From: Allomuricauda sp. TMED12
GTDB lineage: Bacteria > Bacteroidota > Bacteroidia > Flavobacteriales > Flavobacteriaceae
Length of the DNA: 64,000 nt
Assembly (NCBI GenBank): GCA_002167435.2
Contig: NHBR02000079.1
Location: 1-64,000, forward strand
Direction: 5' to 3'
Shown: piece after piece, positions 36,211 through 44,869 of the stretch
Layout of the letters: the number at the start of each line of letters is the position of its first letter
Numbering within the stretch: position 1 is the first letter of the stretch
Translations under genes and position numbers: made by a program
Notes under the pieces: generated by a model
The model's input: the letters and a program-made list of their open reading frames with translations, nothing else
What the model was told of the DNA's origin: nothing
The model's database searches: none

Positions 36211-36630
36211 ATGTTTTCTGACAACAAAAAACCCCGGCCTATGAATGAGTTTGGCGGACAGCCCAATAGAATCGAAAAGAACACCAAAATTAAAGGTGAC
36301 ATCACCTCCGAAGCCGACTTCAGGATAGACGGTAAATTGGAAGGTAATGTGACCACCTCCGGTAAAGTTGTCATAGGAAAGGATGGCTATATTAACGGAA
36401 AAGTAGAATGTGTAAACGCTGATATAGAAGGAAGGTTCAATGGGGAGCTTATGGTAAAGGATTTACTTTCCCTTAAATCGTCTGCAACTATCGAAGGAAC
36501 TGTAAGCGTGGCCAAATTGGCCGTAGAACCCGGAGCTACTTTCAACGCTGCCTGTACCATGGGAAAAGGTGCTGTATCCGCCCCTAAAATGCAGTCCGCA
36601 AAGAAAGATGAGCCAGCAAAAGCATCCTAA
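36211..36630 (+). CDS. Bactofilin (polymer-forming cytoskeletal protein)
   Basis: A 139-residue protein with the bactofilin core (about 20-115): short beta-helix repeats such as TKIKGDITSEADFRIDGKLE, GKVVIGKDGYINGKVE and ADIEGRFNGELMV. Flanking tails are short and charged. Bactofilins polymerise without nucleotides and act in cell shape or placement of envelope machines. It lies 20 bp after sprE and overlaps atpZ by 23 bp. Confidence 0.93.
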   Translation: MFSDNKKPRPMNEFGGQPNRIEKNTKIKGDITSEADFRIDGKLEGNVTTSGKVVIGKDGYINGKVECVNADIEGRFNGELMVKDLLSLKSSATIEGTVSVAKLAVEPGATFNAACTMGKGAVSAPKMQSAKKDEPAKAS

Positions 36631-36838
36631 GAAATACAAAAAAACGATTAACACTGCTGCCCGTTTGTCTGGTTCTGCCATTCAAATGGGCATTGTTATT
36701 TATTTAGGCGTGTGGGGAGGAAAATGGCTCGATACCCATTTTGAGACCGAGAAAGTGTTCTTACCCATTTGTACAATCTTGGCCGTTGCGATTTCCATAT
36801 ATTTGGTGATACAACAACTGAAAAAAATCAACGATTGA
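36608..36838 (+). CDS. AtpZ/AtpI family protein
   Basis: A 76-residue membrane protein with two transmembrane helices (SAIQMGIVIYLGVWGGKWLD and VFLPICTILAVAISIYLVI). ATG 36608 gives the typical short basic N terminus; an upstream ATG in the same frame lies deep in the bactofilin gene. AtpI/AtpZ proteins help c-ring assembly or carry Mg/Ca for ATP synthase. It sits at the head of the atp cluster. Confidence 0.85.
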   Translation: MSQQKHPKKYKKTINTAARLSGSAIQMGIVIYLGVWGGKWLDTHFETEKVFLPICTILAVAISIYLVIQQLKKIND

Positions 36839-37224
36839 AGTTTAAGGCCTTCCCTATATTTTTTGTTTCCTTTTTAGCTTTGGGGTTATTGGGGTTGTTT
36901 TTAGCCCAATCCACTTATCTGGAGAACAAAGGCTACGATATCTCATCCTTACAATTTACAAAAAGCTATGTGCTGAATGCGATAATGGCATTGATCGTTT
37001 TTTTTGCCATTTATATTTTTAGGGACAAATACCGGGATTTACTTGGTTTCTTTTTTTTGGGAGGGAGCCTTTTAAAGTTTACTCTTTTTTTCATTTTTCT
37101 TTATCCAGGTTTTAATCAGGATGGTTCTTTGGAGCGTTTGGAGTTCCTTGTGTTTTTTGTGCCGTACGGATTTGCCCTGGTACTGGAAACTTTCTTTTTG
37201 GTGAAACTGCTTAATACTGTGTAA
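36835..37224 (+). CDS. Small membrane protein of the atp cluster (DUF6168-like)
   Basis: A 129-residue protein with four predicted transmembrane helices. The best start is TTG at 36835, overlapping the atpZ stop (TTGA), because upstream codons in this frame read through atpZ. Its position between atpZ and atpB matches that of the accessory gene seen in flavobacteria and, as I recall, catalogued as DUF6168. It occupies the place of the second AtpI-like protein in other phyla; function unproven. Confidence 0.72.
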   Translation: MKFKAFPIFFVSFLALGLLGLFLAQSTYLENKGYDISSLQFTKSYVLNAIMALIVFFAIYIFRDKYRDLLGFFFLGGSLLKFTLFFIFLYPGFNQDGSLERLEFLVFFVPYGFALVLETFFLVKLLNTV

Positions 37225-37302
37225 CAAAGCCTAGAAATTCTTAGAAAAAAACAAAGAAAAAAATAATACTCAAAAAAGCTTTTTTCTTTTGACCGAGGAA
37301 TG

Positions 37303-37310
37303 TATTTTTG
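37303..37310 (+). promoter_or_regulatory. TAnnTTTG promoter box before atpB
   Basis: TATTTTTG fits the Bacteroidota -7 consensus and lies 33 bp before the atpB ATG. The nearest upstream TTG (37289) is closer than usual, so the -33 element is doubtful. A promoter here would let the ATP synthase subunits be expressed apart from sprE and bactofilin. Confidence 0.4.
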
Positions 37311-37342
37311 CACCAATTTTTGAGGACCCATAGTTGGATCAT

Positions 37343-38482
37343 ATGCGAAATTCTTTTTTCAGTAAAAAATTAGTTGCCGTAATTTTTTTGATTGCGGGAT
37401 TTGTATCGGCCCAAAACCATGAGGGAGAAGAAGTTGAAACAGGTGCCCACGATCTAAAGACACAGATTAAGGAATACATCGACCATCACCTTCTGGATTC
37501 TCATGATTTCAACCTGTATTCTTATACTACAGACGAAGGTGAACATAAATATATCGGATTCCCACTTCCGGTGATTCTTTGGGACAATGGATTAAAGGTT
37601 TTTTCTTCTTCCCAGTTCGAACATGGAGAGAATGTTGCCGAAGTAAACGGGAATTACTACACCCTTTATCACAATAAGATTTACAAAACAGACGCTGAAG
37701 GAACCATCAATTTTGGTGGCCATCACGCAGAGGAGATTCACGAAGAAGATGCATTTGGAGAGAATTTGGTAGTGGATGATGCGCATCCGACCAACGAAAA
37801 ACCATTGGATTTTTCAATTACCAAAAACGTTGTTTTCATTATGGCCGTGGCGCTTTTAATGTTTTTGGTGTTCCGTTCCATGGCCAAACGATACCAAAAA
37901 AGTACTATGCCAAGAGGTTTGGGAAGGTTCTTGGAGCCTTTGGTGCTTTTTGTTCGTGACGAGATTGCCGTACCAAACATTGGAGAGCATAAACATAAGA
38001 AGTACATGAGTTATTTGCTCACTGTCTTCTTTTTCGTTTGGGTCATCAACCTTTTGGGGCTGACGCCGCTTGGGGTTAATGTAACCAACAACATTGCCGT
38101 TACTTTTGCCTTGGCAATGATTACTTATCTTATTACAACATTTACAGGAAACAAGAATTACTGGAAGCACATCTTTTGGATGCCAGGCGTGCCCGTTCCC
38201 ATGAAAATTATATTGGCACCCATCGAATTGTTGGGAACGCTCATCAAACCATTTTCGTTGATGATTCGTTTATATGCCAACATTACTGCGGGTCACATAG
38301 TATTAATGAGTATTATCGGGCTAATGTTCATATTTAAGAACTGGATAGGAAGCCCATTGTCCTTCTTGTTGGCATTTGCACTTTCTTTATTGGAACTGTT
38401 GGTGGCCGCATTACAGGCATATATTTTTACCATGTTGTCTGCCCTATATTTTGGTATGGCGGTTGAAGAGGATCATCATTAA
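37343..38482 (+). CDS. atpB: F0F1 ATP synthase subunit a
   Basis: Membrane subunit forming the proton half-channels against the c-ring. From ATG 37343 the protein is 379 residues, longer than the common 250-270 because, as in other Bacteroidota, it has an N-terminal signal sequence and a periplasmic His/Glu-rich region (about 20-155) before the membrane core. The essential arginine is in the SLMIRLYANITAGH helix, and LLELLVAALQAYIFTML is the last helix. A TTG at 37334 is a less likely start. Confidence 0.95.
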   Translation: MRNSFFSKKLVAVIFLIAGFVSAQNHEGEEVETGAHDLKTQIKEYIDHHLLDSHDFNLYSYTTDEGEHKYIGFPLPVILWDNGLKVFSSSQFEHGENVAEVNGNYYTLYHNKIYKTDAEGTINFGGHHAEEIHEEDAFGENLVVDDAHPTNEKPLDFSITKNVVFIMAVALLMFLVFRSMAKRYQKSTMPRGLGRFLEPLVLFVRDEIAVPNIGEHKHKKYMSYLLTVFFFVWVINLLGLTPLGVNVTNNIAVTFALAMITYLITTFTGNKNYWKHIFWMPGVPVPMKIILAPIELLGTLIKPFSLMIRLYANITAGHIVLMSIIGLMFIFKNWIGSPLSFLLAFALSLLELLVAALQAYIFTMLSALYFGMAVEEDHH

Positions 38483-38518
38483 TTAAGATAGAACGTTTAA
38501 TTTTTAAATTCATATATC

Positions 38519-38710
38519 ATGACAGGTTTAAATTTCGTAGGTGCTGGTTTGATCGTAATCGGAGCAGGATTGGGTATCGGTAGAATCGGTGGACAGGCAA
38601 TGGAAGCCATTGCTCGCCAACCTGAAGCTTCTGGTAAAATTCAAACTGCTATGTTGATCGCAGCAGCCCTTATTGAAGGTATCGGTTTCGCCGCTCTTTT
38701 TGCAGCTTAA
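38519..38710 (+). CDS. atpE: F0F1 ATP synthase subunit c
   Basis: A 63-residue proteolipid hairpin forming the rotor ring. Two helices are joined by the ARQPE loop (32-36). The ion-binding carboxylate is Glu53 in ALIEGIGF. The usual residues of sodium-binding rings around this Glu are not evident, so proton coupling is likely. A strong hairpin follows the gene and may protect its message. Confidence 0.96.
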   Translation: MTGLNFVGAGLIVIGAGLGIGRIGGQAMEAIARQPEASGKIQTAMLIAAALIEGIGFAALFAA

Positions 38711-38725
38711 TCCGTAACAGTATTA

Positions 38726-38759
38726 ATGAAGGCCATAGCGGTTGGCTATGGCCCTTCAT
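38726..38759 (+). promoter_or_regulatory. Strong stem-loop between atpE and atpF
   Basis: ATGAAGGCCATAGC (38726-38739) pairs with GCTATGGCCCTTCAT (38745-38759), leaving one bulged C and the loop GGTTG. No T-run follows, so this is not a standard terminator. It probably blocks exonucleases or marks a processing site, raising the amount of subunit c relative to downstream subunits. That role is inference. Confidence 0.65.
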
Positions 38760-38804
38760 TGATTTAAAGTGATATAGTTTAAAAGAATTAATATTTTAAG
38801 ATAA

Positions 38805-39305
38805 ATGGAAAAGTTAATCGAACAGTTTTCCTTAGGGTTGTTTTTCTGGCAATTGTTGCTCTTTGTGGCCCTTTTGTTCTTGTTGAGGAAATATGCATGG
38901 AAGCCAATTCTTGGTGCTGTTGAAAAGCGCGAAGAAGGTATTAAGGACGCCCTTGATGCCGCTGAAGCTGCAAAAAAGGAAATGCAGAACGTTACTGCGG
39001 ATAGCGAAAAACTTTTAAGAGAAGCCAGACTGGAAAGAGATGCTTTGTTAAAAGAGGCCAGAGAGATAAAAGACAGCATTGTTTCTGAAGCCAAAGAGCA
39101 AGCTCAGGTTGAGGGAGACAAGATGATCAAGAAGGCCCAAGCCACAATAGAAAGTGAAAAGAAAGCCGCCGTTGCCGATATTAAAGCGCAAGTAGCTAAT
39201 TTATCTATTGAAATTGCTGAAAAAGTAATCAAAGAAGAATTGTCCAGTAAAGGCAAACAACAAAAGTTGGTTGAGGATATGTTGGGCGATATTAAACTGA
39301 ACTAG
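38805..39305 (+). CDS. atpF: F0F1 ATP synthase subunit b
   Basis: Peripheral stalk subunit of 166 residues: one N-terminal membrane helix (about 8-28) and a long charged alpha-helical coiled coil. It contains the family segment KPILGAVEKREEGIKDALDAAE. It starts 94 bp after atpE, the longest gap inside the cluster apart from the repeat before atpG. Confidence 0.96.
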   Translation: MEKLIEQFSLGLFFWQLLLFVALLFLLRKYAWKPILGAVEKREEGIKDALDAAEAAKKEMQNVTADSEKLLREARLERDALLKEAREIKDSIVSEAKEQAQVEGDKMIKKAQATIESEKKAAVADIKAQVANLSIEIAEKVIKEELSSKGKQQKLVEDMLGDIKLN

Positions 39306-39311
39306 TTGAGC

Positions 39312-39851
39312 ATGAACCAGAACAGGGCAGCCATACGCTACGCAAAAGCAACCTTGGATTTCGCAGTCGAAAAGAAAGCGGCAGAAGCCGTTGAAAAAGA
39401 TATGCGAGAGATAGCTGCGACCATTTCTGATAGCGAGGAACTTCAGAACCTTTTGGAAAGTCCCATTATAAAATCAGAAGTGAAAAAGAACAGTTTGTTG
39501 GAAATCTTCAAGGGTGCCAACGAAATCACAAAAGGTCTTCTTCAAACATTGATAGGCAATAAGAGAATTGCCATGCTACAGGAAGTGGCGTTCAAATACA
39601 TCATTCTTCACGAAAAACTGAAGGGTGAGGAGGTAGCTTATGTGACCACTGCATTTCCATTGACCGCGGAGTTGGAGAAGAAAATTTTGGATACGGTTAC
39701 CAAGGCAACCGGTAACAAGGTGACCCTTGAGAATAAAATCGATGAGAGCATCATCGGAGGATTTGTACTAAGGGTGGGAGACACCCAATACGATGCAAGC
39801 ATCGCAAACAAATTGAACGGATTAAAAAGAGAATTTACAAATAGTCTATAG
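39312..39851 (+). CDS. atpH: F0F1 ATP synthase subunit delta
   Basis: Connects the peripheral stalk to the alpha3beta3 head. The 179-residue protein starts [18 protein letters not shown], the usual opening; a TTG at 39306, directly after the atpF stop, would add two residues. The C-terminal region has the conserved [18 protein letters not shown] segment. Two bases separate it from atpA. Confidence 0.94.
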   Translation: MNQNRAAIRYAKATLDFAVEKKAAEAVEKDMREIAATISDSEELQNLLESPIIKSEVKKNSLLEIFKGANEITKGLLQTLIGNKRIAMLQEVAFKYIILHEKLKGEEVAYVTTAFPLTAELEKKILDTVTKATGNKVTLENKIDESIIGGFVLRVGDTQYDASIANKLNGLKREFTNSL

Positions 39852-39853
39852 AA

Positions 39854-41434
39854 ATGGCAGGAGTAAAAGCCGCTGAGGTATCAGCAATTTTGAAAAAACA
39901 GTTATCAGGTTACGAAGCAACCGCTTCTTTGGATGAAGTAGGTACCGTATTACAAGTAGGTGATGGTATTGCCCGTGTATATGGACTTGCCAATGTCCAG
40001 TATGGGGAGTTGGTGGAGTTCGATGGTGGTATGCAAGGTATCGTTCTTAACTTGGAGGAAGACAACGTCGGTGTTGTATTGTTGGGCCCATCCAAAGAGA
40101 TTGTGGAAGGTGCTACGGTTAAGAGAACCGAGCGTATTGCTTCCATTAACGTTGGTGAAGGAATTGTTGGCCGTGTGGTGGACACTTTGGGTAAACCAAT
40201 CGATGGTAAAGGACCTATTTCTGGTGAAACTTACGAAATGCCTTTGGAGCGTAAAGCTCCAGGAGTAATTTTTAGACAACCCGTTGACGAACCTATGCAA
40301 ACAGGAATCAAGGCAATTGATGCGATGATTCCAGTAGGTCGAGGGCAAAGGGAACTGGTAATTGGTGATAAACAAACCGGTAAAACCACCGTTTGTATCG
40401 ATACCATTCTGAATCAAAAAGAATTTTATGATGCGGGTGAACCGGTATATTGTATCTATGTTGCCATAGGTCAAAAAGCATCTACGGTAGCTGCCATCGC
40501 CAAAACTTTGGAAGAAAAAGGAGCATTGGCCTATACAACCATTGTTGCTGCTAACGCTTCCGATCCTGCCCCAATGCAGGTATATGCTCCATTTGCTGGC
40601 GCAGCTATCGGTGAGTTCTTCAGAGATACAGGGCGACCAGCCTTGATCATCTATGATGATTTGTCAAAACAAGCGGTTGCTTACCGTGAGGTTTCCTTGC
40701 TTTTGAGAAGACCTCCAGGACGTGAAGCATACCCTGGTGACGTTTTCTTCTTGCACTCAAGATTGTTGGAGCGTGCCGCTAAGGTTATTGCCGATGATGG
40801 TATTGCGAAGACCATGAACGACCTTCCAGATTCATTGAAACCAATGGTAAAAGGAGGAGGTTCTTTGACAGCCCTTCCAATTATCGAGACACAGGCAGGT
40901 GACGTATCCGCATATATCCCGACCAACGTAATTTCCATTACCGATGGTCAGATATTCTTGGAGCAAGACTTGTTCAACCAAGGGGTTCGTCCTGCGATCA
41001 ATGTAGGTATCTCTGTGTCACGTGTGGGAGGTAATGCCCAAATCAAATCCATGAAAAAGGTGGCAGGTACCTTGAAATTGGACCAGGCCCAGTTCCGTGA
41101 ATTGGAAGCTTTTGCCAAGTTCGGTTCCGATTTGGATGCTGCTACCTTGAGCGTAATTGAAAAAGGACGTAGAAACGTGGAGATCTTGAAACAAGGTCAG
41201 AACGATCCGTTTACCGTGGAAGATCAGGTAGCTATCATCTTCGCAGGTTCCAAGAACTTATTGCGTGATGTTCCTGTGAACAAGGTAAAAGAATTTGAAA
41301 AAGATTACTTGGAGTTCTTGAACGCTAAGCACAGGGATGTTTTGGATACGCTTAAATCCGGTAAATTGACCGACGAAGTTATCGACACCCTAACTGCTGT
41401 TTGCAAGGACCTTTCAAGCAAGTATAAAGCATAA
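39854..41434 (+). CDS. atpA: F0F1 ATP synthase subunit alpha
   Basis: Regulatory nucleotide-binding subunit of F1, 526 residues. It has the P-loop GDKQTGKTT (about 170-178), the ATP synthase alpha/beta signature near [14 protein letters not shown], and the catalytic arginine region in that same segment. Full length. The next gene, atpG, is separated by a 99 bp repeat-containing spacer. Confidence 0.98.
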   Translation: MAGVKAAEVSAILKKQLSGYEATASLDEVGTVLQVGDGIARVYGLANVQYGELVEFDGGMQGIVLNLEEDNVGVVLLGPSKEIVEGATVKRTERIASINVGEGIVGRVVDTLGKPIDGKGPISGETYEMPLERKAPGVIFRQPVDEPMQTGIKAIDAMIPVGRGQRELVIGDKQTGKTTVCIDTILNQKEFYDAGEPVYCIYVAIGQKASTVAAIAKTLEEKGALAYTTIVAANASDPAPMQVYAPFAGAAIGEFFRDTGRPALIIYDDLSKQAVAYREVSLLLRRPPGREAYPGDVFFLHSRLLERAAKVIADDGIAKTMNDLPDSLKPMVKGGGSLTALPIIETQAGDVSAYIPTNVISITDGQIFLEQDLFNQGVRPAINVGISVSRVGGNAQIKSMKKVAGTLKLDQAQFRELEAFAKFGSDLDAATLSVIEKGRRNVEILKQGQNDPFTVEDQVAIIFAGSKNLLRDVPVNKVKEFEKDYLEFLNAKHRDVLDTLKSGKLTDEVIDTLTAVCKDLSSKYKA

Positions 41435-41438
41435 CAAT

Positions 41439-41524
41439 TGTCATTTCTGATGTACCCTGAGTGAAGTCGAAGGGGGCACAGGAATCCATAACCAAAATGA
41501 TTCCGCACTTTATGCGGAATGACA
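41439..41524. repeat. Palindromic TGTCAT-type repeat between atpA and atpG
   Basis: The spacer is bounded by TGTCATT (41439-41445) and its inverse AATGACA (41518-41524). Inside are CCCTGAGTGAAGTCGAAGGG, a sequence of the kind dispersed in flavobacterial genomes, and a perfect eight-pair hairpin ATTCCGCA/TGCGGAAT (41500-41520). The right end is only 9 bp from the atpG ATG. Its ends match the repeats near 52440-53290, so it looks like another member of the same REP-like class. Confidence 0.75.
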
Positions 41525-41533
41525 AAGAAGAAT

Positions 41534-42394
41534 ATGGCGAATCTAAAGGAAATACGTAACAGGATATCATCCATCTCATCAACGATGCAGATTACCAGTG
41601 CCATGAAAATGGTTTCTGCTGCAAAGTTGAAAAAGGCCCAGGATGCTATTACGGCTATGCGTCCCTATTCCGATAAGCTGACCGAGCTCTTGCAAGGGCT
41701 TAGTGCAAGTTTGGAAGGAGACGGAGGAAGTGAGTATGCCGATAAAAGATCTGTAAATAAAGTTTTGGTGGTTGCCATTACTTCTAACAGGGGTCTTTGC
41801 GGTGGATTTAACTCCAATATCGTCAAGCAGAGCAATAGCTTGGTATCCAATACTTACCCGGGTAAACAAGTTGACTTTTATACCATTGGTAAGAAAGGGC
41901 ATGACATCCTAAGAAAGAAACATACCATTTTGGGGGACCAAAGCAAGGTGTATGATGATTTGACTTTTGACAACGTTGCCGAGATAGCCGAACTTTTAAT
42001 GCGTTTGTTCACTAAAGGCGATTATGATAAAATCGAGTTGGTATACAACAAGTTCAAAAATGCCGCGACACAGATTGTGATGACCGAACAGTTCTTGCCC
42101 ATTGTTGGTGCAGAAGGTGATAATGCAATTGCAGCGGATTATATTTTTGAACCATCCAAAGAGGAGATTGTAAAAGAATTGATACCTAAATCTTTGAAGA
42201 CACAGTTGTTCAAGGCTATTAGGGATTCTTTTGCGAGTGAACATGGCGCCCGTATGACAGCGATGCACAAGGCAACCGATAATGCCGCCGAACTTAGAGA
42301 TGAATTGAAATTGACCTATAATAAGGCTCGTCAAGCTGCCATTACCAATGAAATCCTTGAGATTGTTGGTGGTGCCGAGGCGTTGAACAATTAA
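41534..42394 (+). CDS. atpG: F0F1 ATP synthase subunit gamma
   Basis: Central rotor shaft of F1, 286 residues. It begins MANLKEIRNRISSISSTMQI and ends with the conserved KLTYNKARQAAITNEILEIVGGAEAL. An ATG five codons upstream (41519) lies inside the palindromic repeat and is not used here. The beta and epsilon subunits (atpD, atpC) are not in the window, as expected for Bacteroidota where they form a separate unit. Confidence 0.97.
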   Translation: MANLKEIRNRISSISSTMQITSAMKMVSAAKLKKAQDAITAMRPYSDKLTELLQGLSASLEGDGGSEYADKRSVNKVLVVAITSNRGLCGGFNSNIVKQSNSLVSNTYPGKQVDFYTIGKKGHDILRKKHTILGDQSKVYDDLTFDNVAEIAELLMRLFTKGDYDKIELVYNKFKNAATQIVMTEQFLPIVGAEGDNAIAADYIFEPSKEEIVKELIPKSLKTQLFKAIRDSFASEHGARMTAMHKATDNAAELRDELKLTYNKARQAAITNEILEIVGGAEALNN

Positions 42395-42416
42395 GATTTC
42401 ATATTTTTGTGATATT

Positions 42417-42450
42417 AAAAGGCTACCAAATCGGTGGCCTTTTTGTTTTT
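42417..42450 (+). terminator. Terminator after atpG
   Basis: AAAAGGCTACC (42417-42427) pairs with GGTGGCCTTTTT (42433-42444), with a single G-T wobble and loop AAATC, and the 3' arm runs into a T-rich tract. It marks the end of the atp transcript. Confidence 0.85.
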
Positions 42451-42533
42451 CTTAGCGTATTATGGTTTAGGTACTAATGGCTTTTGCGTAACTTGTAGCC
42501 ACCTAATCAAGGTTTTTAAAGAAGCAACACCTA

Positions 42534-43997
42534 TTGAATCCACTAAAGAGGCTTTTTAAACAAACGTTTATCTACGGTTTGGCCACGGTAATGCCAAGAG
42601 TGCTCTCTTTCTTATTGGTACCCTTATATACCTCCGTAATGAATCCTGAAACCTACGGCGAGATTTCAGTGATTTTCTCATGGTTTGCCATTTTTAATGT
42701 GGTGCTCGCTTATGGTATGGAAACGGCCTTTTTCCGATTTTTCAATAAGCATGCCAATAAAGAACATGTAATTTCAACCTCTTTGATATCATTGTTGATT
42801 TCTTCCTTGGTGTTTTTCGGGGCAGCACTGATGTTCAAAGAGACGTTTGCCTCACTCATTGATATCAAGGAATCATTGATCATCTACATCATCCTGATTC
42901 TGGTTTTGGATGCGCTGACCATTGTTCCATTTGCTTGGCTCAGGGCAAAGGAGCGACCACTTCGGTATTCCATTGTAAAAGTTACAAGTGTGGCGATCAA
43001 TTTGCTGCTGAACATTTTCTTCTTGACCCTGCTGCCGAAAATGGCCGAAAGCGGACAGTCATTTTGGTCGGAAATATATAAGGATGACTTTCAGATAGAA
43101 TATGTCTTTATCGCCAATGTCATTTCCAGCGGCGTGGCCTTTTTGTGGGTCAGTGGTATTTATTTTGAAAGCAAATACAAGTTCGACAAACATTTGTGGA
43201 AGGAAATGCTCAAATATTCCCTACCCATAATGGTGGCTGGACTTGCATTTACGGTTAATGAGGTATTTGACCGTATTCTGTTGGATAGATTGTTGCCCGA
43301 AGACATTGCAAAAGCTGAAATCGGAAAATACTCGGCCTGCTACAAGCTGGCGGTGTTTATGACCCTGTTCGGCACCGCTTTTCGGTTGGGTGTGGAACCG
43401 TTCTTTTTCAGTCATGCTAATACAGAAAACCCCAAAAAGGCCTATGCCCAGATTACCAACTATTTTGTTGTCATGGGAAGTCTTATCTTTTTGGGTGTGA
43501 TGGTGTTTATAGACCCTTTGAAAAAATTATTGGTTCGTGACCAAGCATTTTGGGAAGCCCTTGACGTGGTTCCCATTATACTTTTGGCAAGTTTCTTCTT
43601 GGGCATTTACCATAACCTATCCGTATGGTACAAGGTAACCGACCGAACCAGGTTCGGCGCTTATATTTCATCTATAGGCGCAATTATTACCTTGGTCATC
43701 AATATAAGTCTTATCCCCAAAATAGGATATATGGCATCGGCCTGGGCCACTTTAGCCGCCTACGGTAGCATGATGTTCTTGTCCTATTACTTCGGTAAAA
43801 AATACTATCCCGTTCCTTACAATATGCGGAAGATAATCTTCTACCTTTCCATATCACTCGTGTTTTCAATACTTTCATTCTATGTTTTTAATAGAAATTT
43901 AATAGCTGGTAGCATACTACTTTTGTTATTTTTGGGGTTAGTGTATAAAATGGAAGGAGATAAACTTAGAAGCATTTTTATAAAACGTGAAGATTAA
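42534..43997 (+). CDS. Polysaccharide/lipid flippase (Wzx/MATE-like)
   Basis: A 487-residue membrane protein with about fourteen hydrophobic segments; the start is TTG at 42534. The opening [20 protein letters not shown] and [20 protein letters not shown] are typical of the polysaccharide synthesis flippase family (PF01943/PF13440). Distinct from the flippase at 7606, it is in the conserved group flippase-dut-nucleotidyltransferase and more likely serves a core envelope glycan. It overlaps dut by 11 bp. Confidence 0.88.
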   Translation: MNPLKRLFKQTFIYGLATVMPRVLSFLLVPLYTSVMNPETYGEISVIFSWFAIFNVVLAYGMETAFFRFFNKHANKEHVISTSLISLLISSLVFFGAALMFKETFASLIDIKESLIIYIILILVLDALTIVPFAWLRAKERPLRYSIVKVTSVAINLLLNIFFLTLLPKMAESGQSFWSEIYKDDFQIEYVFIANVISSGVAFLWVSGIYFESKYKFDKHLWKEMLKYSLPIMVAGLAFTVNEVFDRILLDRLLPEDIAKAEIGKYSACYKLAVFMTLFGTAFRLGVEPFFFSHANTENPKKAYAQITNYFVVMGSLIFLGVMVFIDPLKKLLVRDQAFWEALDVVPIILLASFFLGIYHNLSVWYKVTDRTRFGAYISSIGAIITLVINISLIPKIGYMASAWATLAAYGSMMFLSYYFGKKYYPVPYNMRKIIFYLSISLVFSILSFYVFNRNLIAGSILLLLFLGLVYKMEGDKLRSIFIKRED

Positions 43998-44421
43998 GAT
44001 CATTAACAAATCAGGACATAAGTTGCCCCATTATGAAACCCTTGCTTCGGCAGGGATGGATTTAAGGGCGGATTTGAAATCACCCATAACATTGAAACCT
44101 TTGGAAAGGGCCATTGTCCCGACAGGACTTTATATGGAACTTCCCGTGGGTTATGAAGCACAGGTAAGACCTCGAAGCGGATTGGCTGCAAAAAAAGGGA
44201 TAACGGTGCTCAATGCACCAGGCACCATCGATGCCGACTACCGTGGAAATGTTGGGGTAATCCTGGTCAATTTGTCCAACGAGGATTTTACAGTTGAAAA
44301 TGGCGAGCGTATCGCTCAAATGGTGATTGCCAAGCATGAGCGTTCCGAATGGGAAGAGGTGAAGTCATTATCAGAAACCGATAGGGGCGAAGGTGGATTT
44401 GGAAGTACTGGTACTAAGTAA
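43987..44421 (+). CDS. dut: dUTP diphosphatase
   Basis: Trimeric dUTPase of 144 residues that keeps uracil out of DNA. All five motifs are visible: [28 protein letters not shown] (catalytic Asp, Tyr), [10 protein letters not shown] and the C-terminal [10 protein letters not shown]. The start is GTG 43987, inside the end of the flippase gene. Confidence 0.97.
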   Translation: MKIKIINKSGHKLPHYETLASAGMDLRADLKSPITLKPLERAIVPTGLYMELPVGYEAQVRPRSGLAAKKGITVLNAPGTIDADYRGNVGVILVNLSNEDFTVENGERIAQMVIAKHERSEWEEVKSLSETDRGEGGFGSTGTK

Positions 44422-44422
44422 A

Positions 44423-44442
44423 ATTCCTGCGAATGCAGGAAT
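44423..44442. repeat. CCTGC-type palindrome upstream of a GIY-YIG gene
   Basis: ATTCCTGC (44423-44430), loop GAAT, GCAGGAAT (44435-44442): a perfect eight-pair hairpin directly after the dut stop codon, followed by CTTTTAGG. It could end dut transcription. It shares the CCTGC/GCAGG core and four-base loop with the palindrome at 44843 on the other side of the nuclease gene. Confidence 0.75.
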
Positions 44443-44481
44443 CTTTTAGGTAAAGAAAGGTACCCAGATGACATTGGAATC

Positions 44482-44793
44482 ATGAAGTTTTGGAATGTTT
44501 ATATAATGAGTAACAAACCAAAAGGTGTACTTTATATAGGAGTTACTGATAATCTTGATGAAAGAGTAAAAGAGCATAAATTAAAAGTTTATCCGCAATC
44601 TTTCACAGTTAGGTACAATTGTGACAAATTGGTCTATTTCGAGAAGTTTGAAAATGGGGAAGCGGCTGTAAAGCGAGAGAAACAAATGAAGAGATGGAAG
44701 AGAGACTGGAAAATCAGATTAATAGAAGGTTTTAACCCCGATTTGGTTGATATCAGTCTTAATTGGAAATTTAATTATAATAAATTAAGATAA
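44482..44793 (+). CDS. Small GIY-YIG nuclease domain protein
   Basis: A 103-residue stand-alone GIY-YIG domain of the UPF0213/UvrC-N class. The first motif reads VYIMSN...GVLYIGVTDNLDERVKEHK, supplying the two Tyr residues, the Arg and the His; the metal-binding Glu is likely in EAAVKREKQMKRWKR. No DNA-binding domain is attached. It separates dut from the nucleotidyltransferase and is flanked on both sides by CCTGC-type palindromes, which suggests a small inserted unit. Role unknown. Confidence 0.88.
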   Translation: MKFWNVYIMSNKPKGVLYIGVTDNLDERVKEHKLKVYPQSFTVRYNCDKLVYFEKFENGEAAVKREKQMKRWKRDWKIRLIEGFNPDLVDISLNWKFNYNKLR

Positions 44794-44842
44794 ACCTTGT
44801 TGAATCAAGGGAAAGAAAAGAAAGTTTAACTACAAAAAGGAG

Positions 44843-44862
44843 ACACCTGCCTACGCAGGTGT
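44843..44862. repeat. CCTGC-type palindrome downstream of a GIY-YIG gene
   Basis: ACACCTGC (44843-44850), loop CTAC, GCAGGTGT (44855-44862): a perfect eight-pair hairpin. It ends 7 bp before the ATG of the nucleotidyltransferase gene, so in the mRNA it would sit over the ribosome entry region. Same core and geometry as the palindrome at 44423. Confidence 0.75.
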
Positions 44863-44869
44863 GTAACAT

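Noticed and set aside
36769-36834. Upstream ATG extension of the small atp-cluster membrane gene
   Set aside because: This part reads through the end of atpZ in another frame and encodes no membrane-protein-like sequence; the TTG overlapping the atpZ stop is a better start.
39950-40474. 174-codon open frame on the minus strand inside atpA
   Set aside because: It lies wholly within the strongly conserved atpA coding sequence and its low-complexity His/Asn/Thr-rich translation is typical of an antisense shadow.
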